Made by a program: the position numbers and the translations under genes. Shown here one piece after another: positions 35,884 through 47,191 of a stretch of 64,000 nucleotides of DNA. The notes beneath the pieces were generated by a model, which worked only from the letters and a program-made list of their open reading frames with translations, was not told the DNA's origin and made no database searches. Origin of the DNA: Acidimicrobiia bacterium (GTDB taxonomy: Bacteria > Actinomycetota > Acidimicrobiia > Acidimicrobiales > Bin134); assembly GCA_009843865.1 (NCBI GenBank), contig VYCQ01000012.1, positions 1 to 64,000 on the forward strand, read 5' to 3'. How positions within the stretch are numbered: position 1 is the stretch's first letter; every line of letters begins with the position of its first letter.

Positions 35884-37386
35884 CTAATACGACAGGGCGA
35901 TGAGGGCGCTGTCGGTGAAGTGGGTGATGGCAGCGGGGTAGATGCCGAACAATAGGGTGGCTGCGCCGGTGAGGCCGAGGGCGGCCACTAGCGAGGGGGG
36001 TACCCGCAACGCTGTGGTGTCGGCCTGTTCGGGGGTGTCTTCAAACCACATCATGCGGGCTATTTTGGCGTAGTAGAATAGGGCAATTACCGAGTTCACC
36101 GCGGCGATGGCAGCCAAAGAGTAACCCCAGCCGGTGTCGGCTTCAACAACGGCTCTAAACACCGCGAATTTGGCGAACCACCCGCCTAACGGCGGTATGC
36201 CAGCCAATGAGAACACAAAGATCGACATGCAGATGGTTATAGCTGGGGCGTATCTGAACAGCCCCGCATAAGAGCTGATGTCACCGGATTTTGTGCGGTG
36301 GGCCACGGCGATGATTACTGCAAACGCCCCGAGGTTCATGGCCGCATAAATCAGCACATAGGTAATAACCGCCGATAGGGCCTCGCTCCCGATGTCGCCA
36401 GCTACGGCTAGGGGCATCAGCATGAAGCCTGCTTGAGAAACTCCCGAGTAGGCCATTAGGCGCACGATGTTGTTTTGACGTAGCGCCATGAGGTTGCCTG
36501 CTGTCATAGAGCCCACTGCCAAAATCCACAGCAGTGGCTGATACACATCGTGGCGTGCGCCGAAGCCTATGTGTACAAGCTGCATTAATGCCACAAACCC
36601 CGCTGCTTTAGAGGCCACTGCCAAAAACGCAGTTATTGGGGTGGGTGCTCCTTCGTAGGTGTCGGGTGCCCAGGTGTGAAAGGGGAAGCCCGACACTTTG
36701 AAGGCGAAGCCCACGATTACAAAGATGATGCCTAAGATGGCCACCGGCTCGGCATTGCTGCCCGATAGAGCAGCCGAGATTTCGCTGAGGCGAGTATCTC
36801 CGGCCAATCCAAACAGCAGCGACATGCCGTAAAGCATGATGGCTGAAGCAAACACTCCCATCAGGTAGTACTTGAGTCCAGCTTCGTTGCTTCTGGGATC
36901 GCCTTTACGCCAGGTAGCCAGCAGGTAGGCGGGGATAGACAGCAACTCTAGAGCTACAAAGATGGTGATGAGGTCTCGGGCAGAAGCCATCAACACCATG
37001 CCCAGCACAGACGATAGCAACAGCCCGTAGTACTCGTTTTCCCAATAGTCGCCCTCAGCGATGTAGTTGGTAGATAACAGCACTATCACATAGGCCACCA
37101 CGATGAACATGGCTTTTAAGATCAGGGCGAAGTCGTCCACCACGAAGGCTCCGCCAAACATTTCGCGGGTGTCACCTTGGGCGGCCAAGGTCACGATTGG
37201 GATGAGCGCGATGAGCAGCCCGATTCCAGCCATGGCTGATGTGTAGGCTCGGCCCCGCTCCAACAAGATGATGTCCAGCAAAGTGACCGCTGCGCCCACA
37301 CCCAGCAAGGTCAATTCAGGAGCGACCGCGTGCCAGTCAATGTCGGGGCGGACGAAGCCAAGCAGCGAGGGTGCAAACGCAAGCAT
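35884..37386 (-). CDS. nuoN: NADH-quinone oxidoreductase subunit N
   Basis: Proton-translocating antiporter-like subunit; operon position. Confidence 0.95.
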   Translation of the reverse strand: MLAFAPSLLGFVRPDIDWHAVAPELTLLGVGAAVTLLDIILLERGRAYTSAMAGIGLLIALIPIVTLAAQGDTREMFGGAFVVDDFALILKAMFIVVAYVIVLLSTNYIAEGDYWENEYYGLLLSSVLGMVLMASARDLITIFVALELLSIPAYLLATWRKGDPRSNEAGLKYYLMGVFASAIMLYGMSLLFGLAGDTRLSEISAALSGSNAEPVAILGIIFVIVGFAFKVSGFPFHTWAPDTYEGAPTPITAFLAVASKAAGFVALMQLVHIGFGARHDVYQPLLWILAVGSMTAGNLMALRQNNIVRLMAYSGVSQAGFMLMPLAVAGDIGSEALSAVITYVLIYAAMNLGAFAVIIAVAHRTKSGDISSYAGLFRYAPAITICMSIFVFSLAGIPPLGGWFAKFAVFRAVVEADTGWGYSLAAIAAVNSVIALFYYAKIARMMWFEDTPEQADTTALRVPPSLVAALGLTGAATLLFGIYPAAITHFTDSALIALSY

Positions 37387-37416
37387 TGAGGACTCCCCTA
37401 CCTAGTCTGCTTACCG

Positions 37417-38985
37417 CTACCGGCCTGCTGCATCGAAGCAGGCTTCGCTAGATGTTGATTCCAAACATTCGCTTAGCGAGTTCACAACTGCTGGGTCGCT
37501 AGCCCCGAACAACAGATAAGGGTACACGCCTAACACCAAGATCAAGATGAGTAGCGGTGCCCAAGCCAGATACTCCGATGCTGTGGCATCTTTTACGTTA
37601 GGGTCGTTGGCGAACTCATCTTTGGGGTTGCCGAAAGCTGTTTTTTGGAACATCCACAGCAGATAACCAGCCGCCAGCACGGTGCCCAAAGCAGCGATTA
37701 CCATGTATGACCTGAAGATTTCTTCGGACAGAATTTCGGCGGGGTTGTATGAGGCTAAAATTGCAGGGAATTCACCCCAAAATCCGGCTAAGCCGGGTAA
37801 TCCCAGCGAAGCCATGGCGCAGAACCCTAAGATCCAGCCCATGCGTGGGGCTTGTAGCAGCAGGCCGCCGAGGCGAGCCATGTCTAGGGTGTGGTAGCGC
37901 TCTTTGATTGATCCTGCTAAAAAGAACAGCATCCCGGTGATTAGTCCGTGAGCCACCATGCCGAACACGGCCGCGTTGATGCCGAAGTCGGTGAGCGTGG
38001 CGATGCCAAGCATCACAAAGCCCATGTGAGCTACAGATGAGAACGCTACAAGCCGTTTCAGGTCTCGCTGAGCTAAACAACCTAAAGCGCCGTAGATGAT
38101 GCCGATCACCGCCAACAGGCCAATGAAGGGTGCCCACTCGGCTGCGGCCTCGGGCAAGATTGGAATGGCTATGCGTACAAACCCGTAGGTGCCTAGCTTC
38201 AATAGCACTGCCGCTAGGATTACCGAGCCCACCGTGGGCGCTTCGGTGTGGGCATCGGGCAGCCAGGTGTGGAACGGGAACATGGGCACCTTGATGCCGA
38301 ATCCTAAGAACATGCCACCGAATATCCAAACCTGTGAAGATTGGGCGATGCCAGCGGCGGCTTCTGGCAAAAGTCGCATATCAAAGGTGTTGGCATCGCC
38401 CAAGAAGTAAAGCGCCAGGAAGCTCACCAGCATTAATGCTGAGCCAAATAAGGTGAACAAAAAGAACTTGATGGCGGCGTAGCGTCGGTTTTCGCCGCCC
38501 CAAACCCCGATCATGAAGTACATGGGCAACAGCACCACTTCAAAGAACACGAAGAACAAGATCAGATCTTGTGCTGCGAAGGTGCCGATCATTCCCGTTT
38601 CCAAAATCAGCAGCAACATCAAAAAGGCTTTAGGGTTACGTGGCTCAGGGAAGTGATTCCAAGAGTAGATGATACACAGCGGTACTATCAGCATGGTGAG
38701 CAGCATCAACGGCAGCGAGATACCATCCACGCCCATGATGTAGCGGGAATCAATTACGTCAATCCAGTTTTTGTCGACCACGAAGTTGAGGTTGCCGTAG
38801 TTGTCGTTGTCAATGAACTGAATTAGCAGCAGCACGCCTAACACCGCCACCGCCATGCTGGTGGCTAAGGCAATCAGCTTGTGTACGTGTTCGTTTGTTT
38901 TGGGGATGAGCAGCATCACGGTCGCGCCGATTACCGGCAGGAAGGTGGCGAGGCTCAGGCCCCAGTCGTTTAGAAATTCGGCCAT
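37417..38985 (-). CDS. nuoM: NADH-quinone oxidoreductase subunit M
   Basis: MGVDGISLPLMLLTMLIVPL; KVPMFPFHTWLPDAHTEAPT. Confidence 0.96.
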   Translation of the reverse strand: MAEFLNDWGLSLATFLPVIGATVMLLIPKTNEHVHKLIALATSMAVAVLGVLLLIQFIDNDNYGNLNFVVDKNWIDVIDSRYIMGVDGISLPLMLLTMLIVPLCIIYSWNHFPEPRNPKAFLMLLLILETGMIGTFAAQDLILFFVFFEVVLLPMYFMIGVWGGENRRYAAIKFFLFTLFGSALMLVSFLALYFLGDANTFDMRLLPEAAAGIAQSSQVWIFGGMFLGFGIKVPMFPFHTWLPDAHTEAPTVGSVILAAVLLKLGTYGFVRIAIPILPEAAAEWAPFIGLLAVIGIIYGALGCLAQRDLKRLVAFSSVAHMGFVMLGIATLTDFGINAAVFGMVAHGLITGMLFFLAGSIKERYHTLDMARLGGLLLQAPRMGWILGFCAMASLGLPGLAGFWGEFPAILASYNPAEILSEEIFRSYMVIAALGTVLAAGYLLWMFQKTAFGNPKDEFANDPNVKDATASEYLAWAPLLILILVLGVYPYLLFGASDPAVVNSLSECLESTSSEACFDAAGR

Positions 38986-39000
38986 ATGTACTTGTGCTCC

Positions 39001-41208
39001 CTAAATGACGATGATGAAGATCCCAGCAAGGATGGCGGCGGCGATGAACATGATTGCGGCGTATTGTTGGACTTTGCCGGTTTGCATGCGGCGCAACTCT
39101 TCCCCTGAGCTGCTGACGATTTTGCCGGTGGCATTGACCGTGCCGTCCACCACTAGCTGATCTACGTTGCGGTACAAGGCGTTGCCCACTTGCACCGAAC
39201 GTGTGCCCACCTCGTTTACCACTCGGTCAATCACATGCTGGTTGGCCCAGTTGGCACCTCTAGCTAGCGGACCCTTTACAAAGCCGACGATCACCTTTGT
39301 GTAAAACCAATCTAGGTAGTACTTGTGTACTAATACTGAGTGTCCTGCACGGGCTAGGGTCCACCTAGCAGTTGGCCCGTCAGTTAGCTCTGTGGCCGAT
39401 GGGCTCGTTGCTCGCACTCGAATGAAATAGTAGTAGCAGGCGGCACCAATGCCGATGAGGGCAACGATGACCGACACGATTGCCAGCGACCACGAAGGCG
39501 TGGCGTGCTTGATGGGCGGGAAGTAGCTTACGCCCACTGGTTCAACCCATTGGAAGAACTTTTCTTGCCAACTGTGCGGCACTAGCTGAAAGCCCGGGGG
39601 GAAGTTGATGAAGCCAGCCACCACAGCCAGGCTGCCTAGGATCCAAAGTGGCCCGGTGATTCGGGGGCCGGACTCATGGGGTGTGCCGTGGCCCCGGTAC
39701 TCTCCGAAGAAGGTGAGGTAAACCACCCTGGTCATGTAGGCACCGGTGAGCGCGGCGGTAACCATGCCCATGGCCAGCATCAAGGTGTAGGCCCCGTTGC
39801 CATCGGTGCCGCCGAACAAGCCCCAGCCGCCGGTGCCCACCAAGATTTCGTCTTTAGACCAAAAGCCCGAGAAGATGGGTAGTCCCGCTAGTGCCAAGGT
39901 GCCCATTAAAAAGGTGCGATAGGTGTGGGGCATGTGCTGTCGCAACCCGCCCATGTCTTTTTTCATGTCAAAGGAATGCACAGCATGGCTTACAGATCCC
40001 GAACCCAAGAACAAGCAGGCCTTGAAGAAAGCATGGGTGAACAGATGAAACAGCGCCGCTGTCCAGGCACCCACACCTAGGGCTAGTATCATGTAGCCAA
40101 GCTGTGAGACGGTGGAGTAGGCCAACACGCGCTTGATGTCGTTTTGGACGAAGGCCAAGCTAGCGCCCACCAGGGTGGTTATCCCGCCTATCAGGGCTAG
40201 CAGGTTGATGCTAGAACCGCCGATGGAGTAGCCCTCAAAAAACACTCCATAGAGTCGTGCAACCATGAAAATCCCAGCCACCACCATGGTGGCGGCGTGG
40301 ATGAGAGCTGAAACAGGGGTGGGTCCGGCCATGGCATCGGGCAGCCAGGTGTGCAAGAAGAACTGCCCTGATTTAGACATGACCGCAGCAGTCAGGCACA
40401 GCGCAGCAGCTAGGGTGACGGTGTGGCTCATGGTGCCGTTCAGGGCAGCCTCGTTGACACCGATCACATCGAAGGTGCCTGCTCCGAAAAACAAGATGGA
40501 CACGCCGATGATAAGCCCCATGTCGCCCACTCTGTTGGTGAAGAAGGCTTTGAGCGCTGCATCTGAGTTGGGTTTTTCTTCCCACCAATGCCCGATGAGC
40601 GCAAACGAGCACACCCCCACTAGTTCCCATCCCACCAGCATCTGCAAGGTGGTGGATGCCGTTACGAAGAACAACATGGAAGCTGTGAACAGGCTTAAGA
40701 AAGCAAAGAAGTGGGTGTAGCGCCGGTCGCCAGCTACATAGTCGGTGGAATAGACGTGTACCAAAAGCGACACCAGCGTCACAACGAAGATCATCATCAC
40801 TGCTAGCCCGTCGATCATGATGCCCGCGCCGATGGCCTCTGCTCCGTTAGTGAGCCAGGTGATAGAGCGGGTAAGCGCGCCCACCCCGCTTGTGGTTTCT
40901 CCTTCGGCAGCAATCTGTAGAACTCCATCGCCTAAGGCGTACTCACCTTCGGCACCTTTGCTGTTGGCCCCTTCCACCTCGCTGATCCATTGAACGGCGG
41001 TTGCTAAACCAAACACAAAAGAAGCTCCAACGCCAGCAATGCCGATCTCAGAGCCACCTTTGGGGAAACGTTTGCCGAACAACAAGATGAGCAAGAATGA
41101 GATGGCAGGGAACAGCCAGATGAACCAGGCGTTCTCTAAGAACCAACCTGAGGCGGCCACCGCTTTGCCGGTGTTCTCAGCAGCTAATACAGAAATCAGT
41201 GATCCCAC
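39001..41208 (-). CDS. nuoL: NADH-quinone oxidoreductase subunit L
   Basis: FLHTWLPDAMAGPTPVSALIHAATMVVAG. Confidence 0.96.
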   Translation of the reverse strand: MGSLISVLAAENTGKAVAASGWFLENAWFIWLFPAISFLLILLFGKRFPKGGSEIGIAGVGASFVFGLATAVQWISEVEGANSKGAEGEYALGDGVLQIAAEGETTSGVGALTRSITWLTNGAEAIGAGIMIDGLAVMMIFVVTLVSLLVHVYSTDYVAGDRRYTHFFAFLSLFTASMLFFVTASTTLQMLVGWELVGVCSFALIGHWWEEKPNSDAALKAFFTNRVGDMGLIIGVSILFFGAGTFDVIGVNEAALNGTMSHTVTLAAALCLTAAVMSKSGQFFLHTWLPDAMAGPTPVSALIHAATMVVAGIFMVARLYGVFFEGYSIGGSSINLLALIGGITTLVGASLAFVQNDIKRVLAYSTVSQLGYMILALGVGAWTAALFHLFTHAFFKACLFLGSGSVSHAVHSFDMKKDMGGLRQHMPHTYRTFLMGTLALAGLPIFSGFWSKDEILVGTGGWGLFGGTDGNGAYTLMLAMGMVTAALTGAYMTRVVYLTFFGEYRGHGTPHESGPRITGPLWILGSLAVVAGFINFPPGFQLVPHSWQEKFFQWVEPVGVSYFPPIKHATPSWSLAIVSVIVALIGIGAACYYYFIRVRATSPSATELTDGPTARWTLARAGHSVLVHKYYLDWFYTKVIVGFVKGPLARGANWANQHVIDRVVNEVGTRSVQVGNALYRNVDQLVVDGTVNATGKIVSSSGEELRRMQTGKVQQYAAIMFIAAAILAGIFIIVI

Positions 41209-41209
41209 A

Positions 41210-41509
41210 TCAACCCCTCATCAGATCAACTTGGTGCAGGTCGATGGATCGTCGGTTGCGGTATAACAACAAAACGATGGCCAAGCCGACACCCACCTCA
41301 GCGGCGGCTACGGTAATTACGAACAGGGTAAATATTTGGCCGATAATGGTGGTGTGAAAAGCTCCAAAGGCTATCAAGTTGATGTTTACTGCATTTAGGA
41401 TTAATTCAATGGACATGAGCACGAGCACGCCGTTGCGGCGCGCTAAAACGCCGTAAACCCCGATACAAAACAGTATCGCCGCCAGCAACAACATGGCATT
41501 CAGGTACAT
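41210..41509 (-). CDS. nuoK: NADH-quinone oxidoreductase subunit K
   Basis: MSIELILNAVNINLIAF. Confidence 0.95.
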   Translation of the reverse strand: MYLNAMLLLAAILFCIGVYGVLARRNGVLVLMSIELILNAVNINLIAFGAFHTTIIGQIFTLFVITVAAAEVGVGLAIVLLLYRNRRSIDLHQVDLMRG

Positions 41510-42012
41510 CAGCCGCCTTCCTCGCGACGGGCTATCACGATTGCCCCAATTAGTGCAGCTAACAGCAGCACCGACACCGCCTCGAACGGTACGATGAACT
41601 GCGAGAACAACTCGTCTGAAACTTGTGCGGTGGTTTGCGGTGTCAGGTTGTTTGGCAGTTTGTCGTTTCCGAAACGGTCAACAAGGGCCACGATCATCAC
41701 CGCTAGCAGTAACGCGGCGGTGAGGGTGGCGGGAAACTTGTGTTTGTGGTCGGTTTCTTCGTCGTCGTCAAAGTCGGATCGGGTGAGCATGATCCCAAAC
41801 AAGAACAGCACGATAACCGCACCTATGTATATGAGCACTTGGGTGATGCCAGCGAACTCGGCCCCAACTAACAAGAACAGTGCGGCTACTCCCGCTAGCA
41901 CGATTACTAGGTACAGTGCTGCATGGACAATGTCGCGGGTGGTGACCACTCGAAAAGCCGCAGCAATCATCACTGCGGCGATTATCCCGAAGGCAACATG
42001 TTCGGCGATCAC
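41509..42012 (-). CDS. nuoJ: NADH-quinone oxidoreductase subunit J
   Basis: [26 protein letters not shown]. Confidence 0.94.
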   Translation of the reverse strand: MIAEHVAFGIIAAVMIAAAFRVVTTRDIVHAALYLVIVLAGVAALFLLVGAEFAGITQVLIYIGAVIVLFLFGIMLTRSDFDDDEETDHKHKFPATLTAALLLAVMIVALVDRFGNDKLPNNLTPQTTAQVSDELFSQFIVPFEAVSVLLLAALIGAIVIARREEGG

Positions 42013-42542
42013 CGGGGTACCTTCAATACCTTTTGCTGTGAACCGGCTTCGTAGGGCTCAAAATCGGGTACGGTGTCCATCCAGTCGCTGAGGCGATCTT
42101 TATCGTGTAGTAGGTCGGCAATGCGGGGCTCTGAGTATTCGTAGTCGGGGCTCCAAAACAGGGCCTCAAAGGGACACACCTCGACGCAGATGCCGCAGTA
42201 CATGCACAAGCTGTAGTCGATGTCAAAGCGGTCTAGGGCGTTTTTTTGACGAGGTTTGCCGCCTTCGCGTCGGGGTGGGGCTAAGTACTTGTGGCCCTCG
42301 ATGTAGATGCACCAGTCGGGGCATTCCCGAGCACAAAGCATGCAGGCTGTGCAGTTCTCCACATGTAAAGCGATAACCCCGCGGGCTCGATCTGCGGGGA
42401 TTTCTTTCACATGGGGGTATTGCACCGTGTGGGCGTGTCTGGAGGGTGCTGGCACCACCGGTGGGCCATCACCAAAAAGCGTGCGGAACATCGTGCGGGC
42501 TGTGACCTTCAGTCCCGTGAGCAAGCCTGGTACTAATGCCAT
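42009..42542 (-). CDS. nuoI: NADH-quinone oxidoreductase subunit I
   Basis: Two 4Fe-4S motifs [12 protein letters not shown] / [12 protein letters not shown]. Confidence 0.95.
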   Translation of the reverse strand: MALVPGLLTGLKVTARTMFRTLFGDGPPVVPAPSRHAHTVQYPHVKEIPADRARGVIALHVENCTACMLCARECPDWCIYIEGHKYLAPPRREGGKPRQKNALDRFDIDYSLCMYCGICVEVCPFEALFWSPDYEYSEPRIADLLHDKDRLSDWMDTVPDFEPYEAGSQQKVLKVPR

Positions 42543-42555
42543 CTTCAGCTCCTAC

Positions 42556-43617
42556 CTATAAGGCAACCTTGAAAATGCCGGTCACGACGATGTTGACCAG
42601 CGATAACGGGATCAGAAACTTCCAGGCTAGGCGTTGAAGTTGATCTTCTCGCAGCCTTGGATAGGTGAAGCGGAACCAAAAGATCAGCGTGGCAACGGCC
42701 AATGTTTTTATCAACAAGATGACAGGGCCAGCGATGTTGAAGCCCCAGTGGGTGAGGTCTCCCCAAGGCAGTGCCCAACCGCCTAGGAACATGACAGCAG
42801 CTAGCGCTGCAAAAGCAAAGGCGGTGCCAAACTCGCCCATGAAGAAGAACAAGAACCTAAAGCCGGTGTACTCCACCTGATAGCCACCTACGATCTCTGA
42901 TTCGGCCACTGGCATGTCGAATGGTGGTTGGGTGAGTTCGGCCTGTACTGCCACTAAGAAGATGAAAAAGCCGACAAACTGGGTGAGGATGAACGGGTTG
43001 CCGATGCCGCCCCAGCCGAAGATTTCTCCATGTGCCTGGGCTGTGACGATTTTTTGCAGGTCTAGGGTGCCTGCTTGGATGACCACGCCCATAACCGCTA
43101 GCACTAACGGTAATTCATAGGCGATGAGTTGCCCCGCGGCACGCAGTCCTCCCATCAGGGCGTACTTGTTGGCTGAAGCCCAGCCTGCCATCAAGATTCC
43201 AACAACTGATAGCGACGACACAGCCAAGGCATAGAAGATGCCAACATCTAGCTGTGCCACCACCGCGTCGGGTCCTGCTGGGATGACCACGTAGATCAAA
43301 AAAGTTGAGATCAGCACCACTAGCGGGGCTAGGGCAAACACCGTACGGTCGGCTTTTTCGGGAAAGATATCTTCTTTTTGAAGGAATTTCACCCCGTCGG
43401 CTAAGAGCTGCAAGCTGCCGTAAGGTCCGGCTTCCATGGGGCCGAGGCGGCTTTGCATGAAGCTCATCATCTTTAACAAGAACACGTAGCCCAACATCAA
43501 AGCCGCAGTTGGAATAACCAAAGCCACCAAACCCAGTTTTATGGCCGAGGACACCCAGTAGGGCACTTCTAGCGCAAGCACTGCTCCGGTCAGCGACTGT
43601 AAGAACGCAGGGGTCAT
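42556..43617 (-). CDS. nuoH: NADH-quinone oxidoreductase subunit H
   Basis: QSRLGPMEAGPYGSLQLLADGVK; ELTQPPFDMPVAESEIVGGYQVEYTGFRF. Confidence 0.97.
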   Translation of the reverse strand: MTPAFLQSLTGAVLALEVPYWVSSAIKLGLVALVIPTAALMLGYVFLLKMMSFMQSRLGPMEAGPYGSLQLLADGVKFLQKEDIFPEKADRTVFALAPLVVLISTFLIYVVIPAGPDAVVAQLDVGIFYALAVSSLSVVGILMAGWASANKYALMGGLRAAGQLIAYELPLVLAVMGVVIQAGTLDLQKIVTAQAHGEIFGWGGIGNPFILTQFVGFFIFLVAVQAELTQPPFDMPVAESEIVGGYQVEYTGFRFLFFFMGEFGTAFAFAALAAVMFLGGWALPWGDLTHWGFNIAGPVILLIKTLAVATLIFWFRFTYPRLREDQLQRLAWKFLIPLSLVNIVVTGIFKVAL

Positions 43618-44792
43618 CTGTCGATGTCTCCTAAGATGAAGTACAAGCTAGCCAGGATCGTCACGATGTCGGGCACAAACACGCCTTTTAGCAGCCACGG
43701 GGTGATGGACATGTTGGAGAAGCTGGCCGAGCGAATCTTCACCCTGAACGGCACTAGGTCACCTTGGGAAACGATATAGTAGCTCATCTCACCTAGTGGA
43801 TTTTCGGTGCTTGAGTAAGCCTCTCCTGCGGGCACCTTGATGATGCGGGGCACCTTGGCCATGATGGGTCCGGCAGGTAGCCCATCTAAGAGTTGTTCCA
43901 CGATGTAGGTGGCCTCGCGGGTTTCTTGCAGACGCACCCAGTAGCGGGCGAAAGAATCACCGTCGGGGTGTGTCCACACCTTCCAGTCTACCTGGTTATA
44001 GGCTAGAGCCTCGTTGCCATCACGTCGTAGGTCCCAATCCACCCCGCTGGCGCGGATGTTGGCTCCCGACAGGCCATATGACAGCCCCATCGCGGGGGGA
44101 ATGATGCCGATGCCGCGGCAACGGGCCTGGAAAATTTCGTTGCCCAGCACCAGCTCTTCAAACTCGTCGCAGAAGTCGCGGATGCGCCCCATCACTGCTT
44201 TGGTGTCGTTAATCCAGCCTTTGGGCAGGTCGTCTTTGATGCCCCCGATGCGGTCGAAGTTGGGATGAAAGCGTCCGCCGGTAACTGCTTCAATTTGGTT
44301 CAAAACGAACTCGCGGTCTCGAAACGCCATGAACACCGGCGTTAGTGCCCCTAGCTGTACTGCCATGTCGCCTAAGAACAAGCTGATGTTGGCGATGCGG
44401 CTCAGCTCAAACAGCACCGTGCGAATCCACATGGCTCGCGGCGGCGCTTCTATCTCCATGAGTTTTTCTGCCGCCAAAATGAACGGCACCTCGTTGGCGA
44501 AGCTGCCTAGCCAGTCGATTCGGTTGATGAGCGTTGTGACTTGCGGGTAGGTGCGCACTTCGGTGAGCTTTTCATAGCCACGATGCATGTAGCCCATGAT
44601 GGGCTCGGCCTCTACTACTTGTTCTCCGTCTAAGCGGGCCACTAGGCGCAGTGTGCCGTGGGTAGCAGGGTGTTGCGGGCCAATGTTGAGGGTCATGCCT
44701 TCGGTTTCGATTTCCAGGTTTAGTCTCGCATCGGCGGCTTGAGAGGCCACGTAGTCCATCTGACGGCGTTGGTGTACATCAGCTGTGTTCAT
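43614..44792 (-). CDS. nuoD: NADH-quinone oxidoreductase subunit D
   Basis: MTLNIGPQHPATHGTLRLVARLDGE. Confidence 0.97.
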   Translation of the reverse strand: MNTADVHQRRQMDYVASQAADARLNLEIETEGMTLNIGPQHPATHGTLRLVARLDGEQVVEAEPIMGYMHRGYEKLTEVRTYPQVTTLINRIDWLGSFANEVPFILAAEKLMEIEAPPRAMWIRTVLFELSRIANISLFLGDMAVQLGALTPVFMAFRDREFVLNQIEAVTGGRFHPNFDRIGGIKDDLPKGWINDTKAVMGRIRDFCDEFEELVLGNEIFQARCRGIGIIPPAMGLSYGLSGANIRASGVDWDLRRDGNEALAYNQVDWKVWTHPDGDSFARYWVRLQETREATYIVEQLLDGLPAGPIMAKVPRIIKVPAGEAYSSTENPLGEMSYYIVSQGDLVPFRVKIRSASFSNMSITPWLLKGVFVPDIVTILASLYFILGDIDR

Positions 44793-45496
44793 GAGGTTTC
44801 CTCACCCGGAAACATCTCAACATCCACGATGCCAGGCCATGGCTTTACTCTGCGGGCTAGCAATGGAAAATCTTTGCGCAGGGGGTTGCCCTCAAACTCC
44901 CCGGGAAGGTAGATGTGGCGTAGGTCGGGGTGGCCGTTGAAGTGAATCCCAAACATTTCCCAAACCTCTCGCTCATGCCAGTTGGCACCCGGAAACACCT
45001 CGATCAAGGTGTCGATGTTTAAATCAGCATCGGGCAGGTCGGCCTTGATGTTGATCCCCATGTGCGCGCTGATGGAATGAAGCCGCAGCAGCATCTGAAA
45101 GCGGGTTTTACCTCCTGCGTGCCCATGCTCTATGGTTTTTTCGGGTTTTGAGGTTTCTGATGGATCTTGTGCGGGGTTATCTTCTTGAGCGTTCATGTCT
45201 CTGCCATAAGGAGATGGCAGCCAGTCGATAGCTGATATCCAGTCAAAAAAAGTGCAGCCAAGTTGATCGCGCGCCGCTGTGGCAACCTCTACCCACGATT
45301 GTTTGGCTACCCTCACCCAGAGGTCGCTGCCAGGGATTATATGATGATCTAAGTAGCCGTTGCCTAGGGCATCGGCCAATGTTGCCGCCCATTGTTGGCG
45401 CTGTTCGTCTACTTCTGTGCTAGTCGACGACAATGGGCTCACCTCGCCATCGCTTTGCTGGGTCTTCGTTGCCGATGCGCTCTTGCAGCAACACAA
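44789..45496 (-). CDS. nuoC: NADH-quinone oxidoreductase subunit C (start uncertain)
   Basis: [31 protein letters not shown]. Confidence 0.94.
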   Translation of the reverse strand: MCCCKSASATKTQQSDGEVSPLSSTSTEVDEQRQQWAATLADALGNGYLDHHIIPGSDLWVRVAKQSWVEVATAARDQLGCTFFDWISAIDWLPSPYGRDMNAQEDNPAQDPSETSKPEKTIEHGHAGGKTRFQMLLRLHSISAHMGINIKADLPDADLNIDTLIEVFPGANWHEREVWEMFGIHFNGHPDLRHIYLPGEFEGNPLRKDFPLLARRVKPWPGIVDVEMFPGEETS

Positions 45497-45920
45497 TGCC
45501 TTCTAGGAGGGCTTCAGGTCTTGGCGGACAGCCTGGAACATACACATCTACGGGGATGATTTGATCCACGCCCTTGGTTACCGAGTAAGAATCCCAATAG
45601 GGGCCGCCGCAGTTAGCGCATGACCCCATTGAAATCACGTATTTGGGGTCGGGCATTTGTTCGTAGAGCCGCAAGATGGACGGCACCATCTTGTCTGTAA
45701 CCGTGCCTGAGATAACTACCAAATCGGCTTGGCGTGGGCTGGCAGGAAACGGGATAACGCCAAGACGCATCATGTCGTAGCGGGGTGAGCCGATCGCAGC
45801 TCCCATTTCAATAGCGCAACAGGCTAAGCCCCACTGGTACATCCAAATTGAGTACTTGCGTCCCAAGTTGAGCAGCTTGGTTAGGGGTTTGGGTGCTTTT
45901 CCGCTTGCTACGAGTCCCAC
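45420..45920 (-). CDS. nuoB: NADH-quinone oxidoreductase subunit B
   Basis: [29 protein letters not shown]. Confidence 0.96.
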   Translation of the reverse strand: MGLVASGKAPKPLTKLLNLGRKYSIWMYQWGLACCAIEMGAAIGSPRYDMMRLGVIPFPASPRQADLVVISGTVTDKMVPSILRLYEQMPDPKYVISMGSCANCGGPYWDSYSVTKGVDQIIPVDVYVPGCPPRPEALLEGIVLLQERIGNEDPAKRWRGEPIVVD

Positions 45921-45928
45921 TTGCTACC

Positions 45929-46294
45929 TCAGATCCATCGCAGAACGCTCTTGCGCCAGGCATATAGTAAGCCCAACGCCAAGATGAAGATGAAGATGGC
46001 CATTTCTATTAAGCCAAATGTGCCGTAAGCCTCTAAGCGTGTGGCCCAAGGGAAGATGAAGACGGCTTCTACGTCGAACATAACGAACAGCAGGGCGAAC
46101 ACGTAGTAGCGGATGTTGCTTTGTGTCCAGCCCGAGCCCACCGGGTCGACACCGCTTTCGTAGGTGAGGTACTTCTGAGATTGAGATCGCGTTGGCCTGA
46201 GCAGGCTGCTGAGGCCAAGCATGCCGAAAACCAGGGCTCCTGCCAAACCTAAGAACAAAACGACAAGCAAGTAGTCGCGGAGAAACTCCGACAC
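45929..46294 (-). CDS. nuoA: NADH-quinone oxidoreductase subunit A
   Basis: YESGVDPVGSGWTQSNIRYYVFALLFVMFDVEAVFIFPWA. Confidence 0.95.
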   Translation of the reverse strand: MSEFLRDYLLVVLFLGLAGALVFGMLGLSSLLRPTRSQSQKYLTYESGVDPVGSGWTQSNIRYYVFALLFVMFDVEAVFIFPWATRLEAYGTFGLIEMAIFIFILALGLLYAWRKSVLRWI

Positions 46295-46351
46295 GGCTTG
46301 AAGGTTATCGATAGCGATTTATAGGGGCCAATGCAAGCCTATGATGTAAGC

Positions 46352-47191
46352 CTACGAAGCCGGAATGTAGGCCACGGCAATTACCCCAGGTCCGGCGTGG
46401 GTTCCTACAACTGGTCCGATGAGGTCTACCATCACAGGGTTTTGTGCAGGGTTAGTGCCTAGAGCGCTTATGAACTCGTCAATGTCGTTGGCGTTGGCGT
46501 GGCCCACGGCTAAATGCTCTAGTTCTCCAGCAGCGAGCACTTGGTTAACTAACCACTTTCGGGCTTTAGAGCGGGTGCGCTGCTTGCCAGCTTCTTGTAC
46601 TGTGCCTGAGGTTAAATCCACACAGGGTTTGATTGACAGGGCGCTGCCCAACATTGCCTGCGCAGTACCTATGCGCCCACCTCGTTTGAGATTGTCTAGG
46701 GTGTCCAACACAGCGTAGATGAACACTCGTTCTTTGAGCTGCGCCAGTTGAGCTTCAATCTCATCGGCGCTGTGTCCTGCTTCGGCTGCCTTCGCTGCGG
46801 CTATTACCATGAGGCCAAGTCCTGCGGACACCTTGCCTGAATCCACCACTCGCACATCCACTTTACCTTTTAGTTCGCGTGCGGCGGATTGGGCCGACTC
46901 ACCAGTGGCTGATAGTGCGAAGGACAGGTTTACGCAAACCACCGAGTCGGCTCCTTCGTCAGCTAAGCGGCGAAAGGCGGTTTTAAATGCTCCAGGAGAT
47001 GGTGCAGCAGTGGAAGGCAGCTCGGGGGCATCGGCCATCTTTTGATAAAAGGCTTCGGCGGAGAGGTCTTGGCCGTCAACGAAATCTTCATCACCAAAGC
47101 AGATGGATAACGGCACCACCGTTATCTGGTGTTGTTGTATGACCTTGGTGCTTAGGTCGCAGGAGCTATCGGTAACGATTCGAACTGTCAT
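46352..47191 (-). CDS. DegV family protein
   Basis: MTVRIVTDSSCDLS...FSIHAGPGVIAVAY. Confidence 0.93.
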   Translation of the reverse strand: MTVRIVTDSSCDLSTKVIQQHQITVVPLSICFGDEDFVDGQDLSAEAFYQKMADAPELPSTAAPSPGAFKTAFRRLADEGADSVVCVNLSFALSATGESAQSAARELKGKVDVRVVDSGKVSAGLGLMVIAAAKAAEAGHSADEIEAQLAQLKERVFIYAVLDTLDNLKRGGRIGTAQAMLGSALSIKPCVDLTSGTVQEAGKQRTRSKARKWLVNQVLAAGELEHLAVGHANANDIDEFISALGTNPAQNPVMVDLIGPVVGTHAGPGVIAVAYIPAS

